Assembly: GCA_040389045.1 (NCBI GenBank)
Contig: JAZKAT010000054.1
Location: 1-7,278, forward strand
Reading direction: 5' to 3'
Length of the DNA: 7,278 nt
Source: UBA5158 sp040389045
GTDB lineage: Bacteria; Pseudomonadota; Gammaproteobacteria; DSM-16500
Part shown: piece by piece, positions 6,471 to 7,278 of the stretch
Layout of the letters: the number at the start of each line of letters is the position of its first letter
Numbering within the stretch: position 1 is the first letter of the stretch
Made by a program: the position numbers and the translations under genes
The notes under the pieces: generated by a model
What the model saw: the letters and a program-made list of their open reading frames with translations, nothing else
The model's database searches: none
Told to the model about the DNA's origin: nothing

Positions 6471-6562
6471 CTGTCATTCCCGCGCAGGCGGGAATCCATT
6501 ATTAGTTTGCCGCGCCGGGCATGGTTTCAATGAATGGATTCCCGCCTGCGCGGGAATGACAG
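6471..6562. repeat. REPIN-like double palindrome (two inverted REP/dRS3-like units)
   Basis: Two 30-nt arms, 6471-6500 and 6533-6562, are perfect reverse complements around a 32-nt spacer. Each arm is itself a palindrome with the core ATTCCC-N8-GGGAAT (6476-6495 and 6538-6557). This is the architecture of a REPIN, two REP units in inverted orientation, or of a very small MITE. The outer ends CTGTCATTCCCGC match those of the single palindrome at 1163-1192, so the two loci belong to one family. It fills the convergent gap between ccmI and the HAD gene. No T-run flanks it, so it is not a classic intrinsic terminator, but the long hairpin could protect both 3' ends or hinder read-through in either direction. 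Confidence 0.88.
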
Positions 6563-6579
6563 GTTGGAGTTACAAGAAA

Positions 6580-7212
6580 TCAAACTTTGCGGCTACCATG
6601 TATCTCTAACAATTCACTAGGCTCGCGTACTAAATAATGGGGCTTGTGTTTTAACAACACTTGCTCCGAGTTAAACCCCCAGGTAACCGCGACAGCATTA
6701 ATCCCACATTGCCTGGCGGCATCAATATCACGGGTTTCATCACCTACATAAAATGCCGATGATTTCTTAATTAAATATTTCCGCATAATGCGTTTTAGCG
6801 AACGTTTCTTCCCAAAGAAGTTGGATTCCACATGAATAAAACTAAACAAATCTTGTAACTCATTATGCACCAGCCACTTGGTGACATTTTCATGAGAATT
6901 GGAAGTCAAGATGCCAAGCGGTACGCCAGCGGCTTTTAATTCACGCAGCACATCGGGCAGATTAGCGTATGAGCCTAACAAGTGCACATCTTCATGCATG
7001 AATTTGCGCGCTTTTTTAATGACTTTAGGTAATTTATAAAGCGGAATTTTTAAAAACTTGATTACCGCACGGGAATTTAAGTTGCGTAAATCCTCAATTT
7101 CGGTTTCTTTAATACCACGGAAATTAAATTCTTCCGCCAGCAAATTAAATTTTTCAACCACATTACAAAAACTATTGACGATAGTGCCGTCAAAATCAAA
7201 TATTAAATACAT
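6580..7212 (-). CDS. HAD-superfamily hydrolase, phosphoglycolate phosphatase-like
   Basis: This is probably a small-molecule phosphatase; the substrate is unknown. From the chosen ATG (7212) the protein has 210 residues. Motif I is FDFDGT with nucleophile Asp6 and acid/base Asp8. A helical cap lies at about 14-80. Motif II is ILTSNS (Thr103/Ser104), the motif III lysine is in GKKRSLKR (about 135-136), and motif IV is GDETRDID (Asp158, Asp162). The order and length fit HAD subfamily I with a small helical cap, such as Gph-type enzymes. An alternative ATG at 7230 adds six residues; 7212 is preferred because HAD proteins usually begin a few residues before motif I, and GGGG lies just upstream. 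The gene converges on the ccm operon and is probably functionally unrelated. A 20-codon ORF overlaps its start. Confidence 0.88.
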   Translation of the reverse strand: MYLIFDFDGTIVNSFCNVVEKFNLLAEEFNFRGIKETEIEDLRNLNSRAVIKFLKIPLYKLPKVIKKARKFMHEDVHLLGSYANLPDVLRELKAAGVPLGILTSNSHENVTKWLVHNELQDLFSFIHVESNFFGKKRSLKRIMRKYLIKKSSAFYVGDETRDIDAARQCGINAVAVTWGFNSEQVLLKHKPHYLVREPSELLEIHGSRKV

Positions 7213-7265
7213 GTTGCCCCGCATAGCCATTTGAACCGCTGGCGCCTTTTAGTAAGGTTACTCAT
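7203..7265 (-). CDS. Possible 20-codon leader ORF overlapping the HAD gene start
   Basis: On the minus strand an ATG at 7265 is preceded by AAGAGGA, a strong Shine-Dalgarno, with about 5 nt spacing. The frame runs 20 codons (MSNLTKRRQRF then KWLCGATCI) to a TAA at 7205-7203, which is 10 nt inside the HAD gene when that starts at 7212. The ribosome binding site is better than either one near the HAD starts, so this short ORF could couple translation to the HAD gene. The peptide is basic and matches nothing I recognise. It could instead be a chance ORF, or reflect the start of a longer protein broken by a frameshift. The region upstream is cut off by the window edge. Confidence 0.35.
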   Translation of the reverse strand: MSNLTKRRQRFKWLCGATCI

Positions 7266-7278
7266 GCGTTTCCTCTTA

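Noticed and set aside
6471..6562. CRISPR array or phage attachment site
   Set aside because: There are only two arms in inverted orientation with one spacer, and no direct repeats, integrase or tRNA nearby.

Overview
The window is a chromosomal segment of a proteobacterium, most likely a gammaproteobacterium. The evidence is the ccmABCDEFGH-type gene order of cytochrome c maturation System I, encoding proteins whose lengths and key residues track the E. coli ones closely. By eye the GC content is moderate (mid-40s percent). A Legionella/Coxiella-like relative is a guess from protein flavour, the leading DUF2269-type gene and the base composition; nothing here proves it.

Layout. Bases 1-82 are a short non-coding leader with at best a weak promoter. 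A small four-helix membrane protein (DUF2269-like, 83-523) runs straight into ccmA (ABC ATPase). A 79-nt gap holds a perfect palindrome and precedes ccmB, which has no ATG/GTG/TTG at its conserved N-terminus and most plausibly starts at CTG 1236. From ccmB to ccmH every junction is the same 4-nt ATGA stop/start overlap (six in a row: B/C, C/D, D/E, E/F, F/G, G/H). ccmI overlaps ccmH by 17 nt. A 92-nt REPIN-like double palindrome follows ccmI. A HAD-family phosphatase gene converges on it from the minus strand, and a 20-codon ORF with a strong ribosome binding site overlaps that gene's start.

How it works together (family knowledge). CcmA2-CcmB-CcmC-CcmD is the ABC-type complex that loads heme onto CcmE and releases holo-CcmE. 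CcmE carries heme in the periplasm through a histidine. CcmF, CcmH and CcmI form the heme lyase that joins heme to apocytochrome CXXCH motifs. CcmG and CcmH keep those cysteines reduced. All diagnostic residues are present: the Walker and signature motifs of CcmA, the WWD motifs and histidines of CcmC and CcmF, His124 of CcmE, the CXXC of CcmG and LRCLVCQNQ of CcmH. CcmI is unusually small, with two membrane helices and a single TPR.

Novelty. This is mostly an ordinary ccm operon. The points worth a second look are the CTG start of ccmB beside an inserted palindrome, the repeats lying 6-8 nt after two ccm stop codons, the minimal CcmI, and the small ORF ahead of the HAD gene. I see no unknown multi-gene system.
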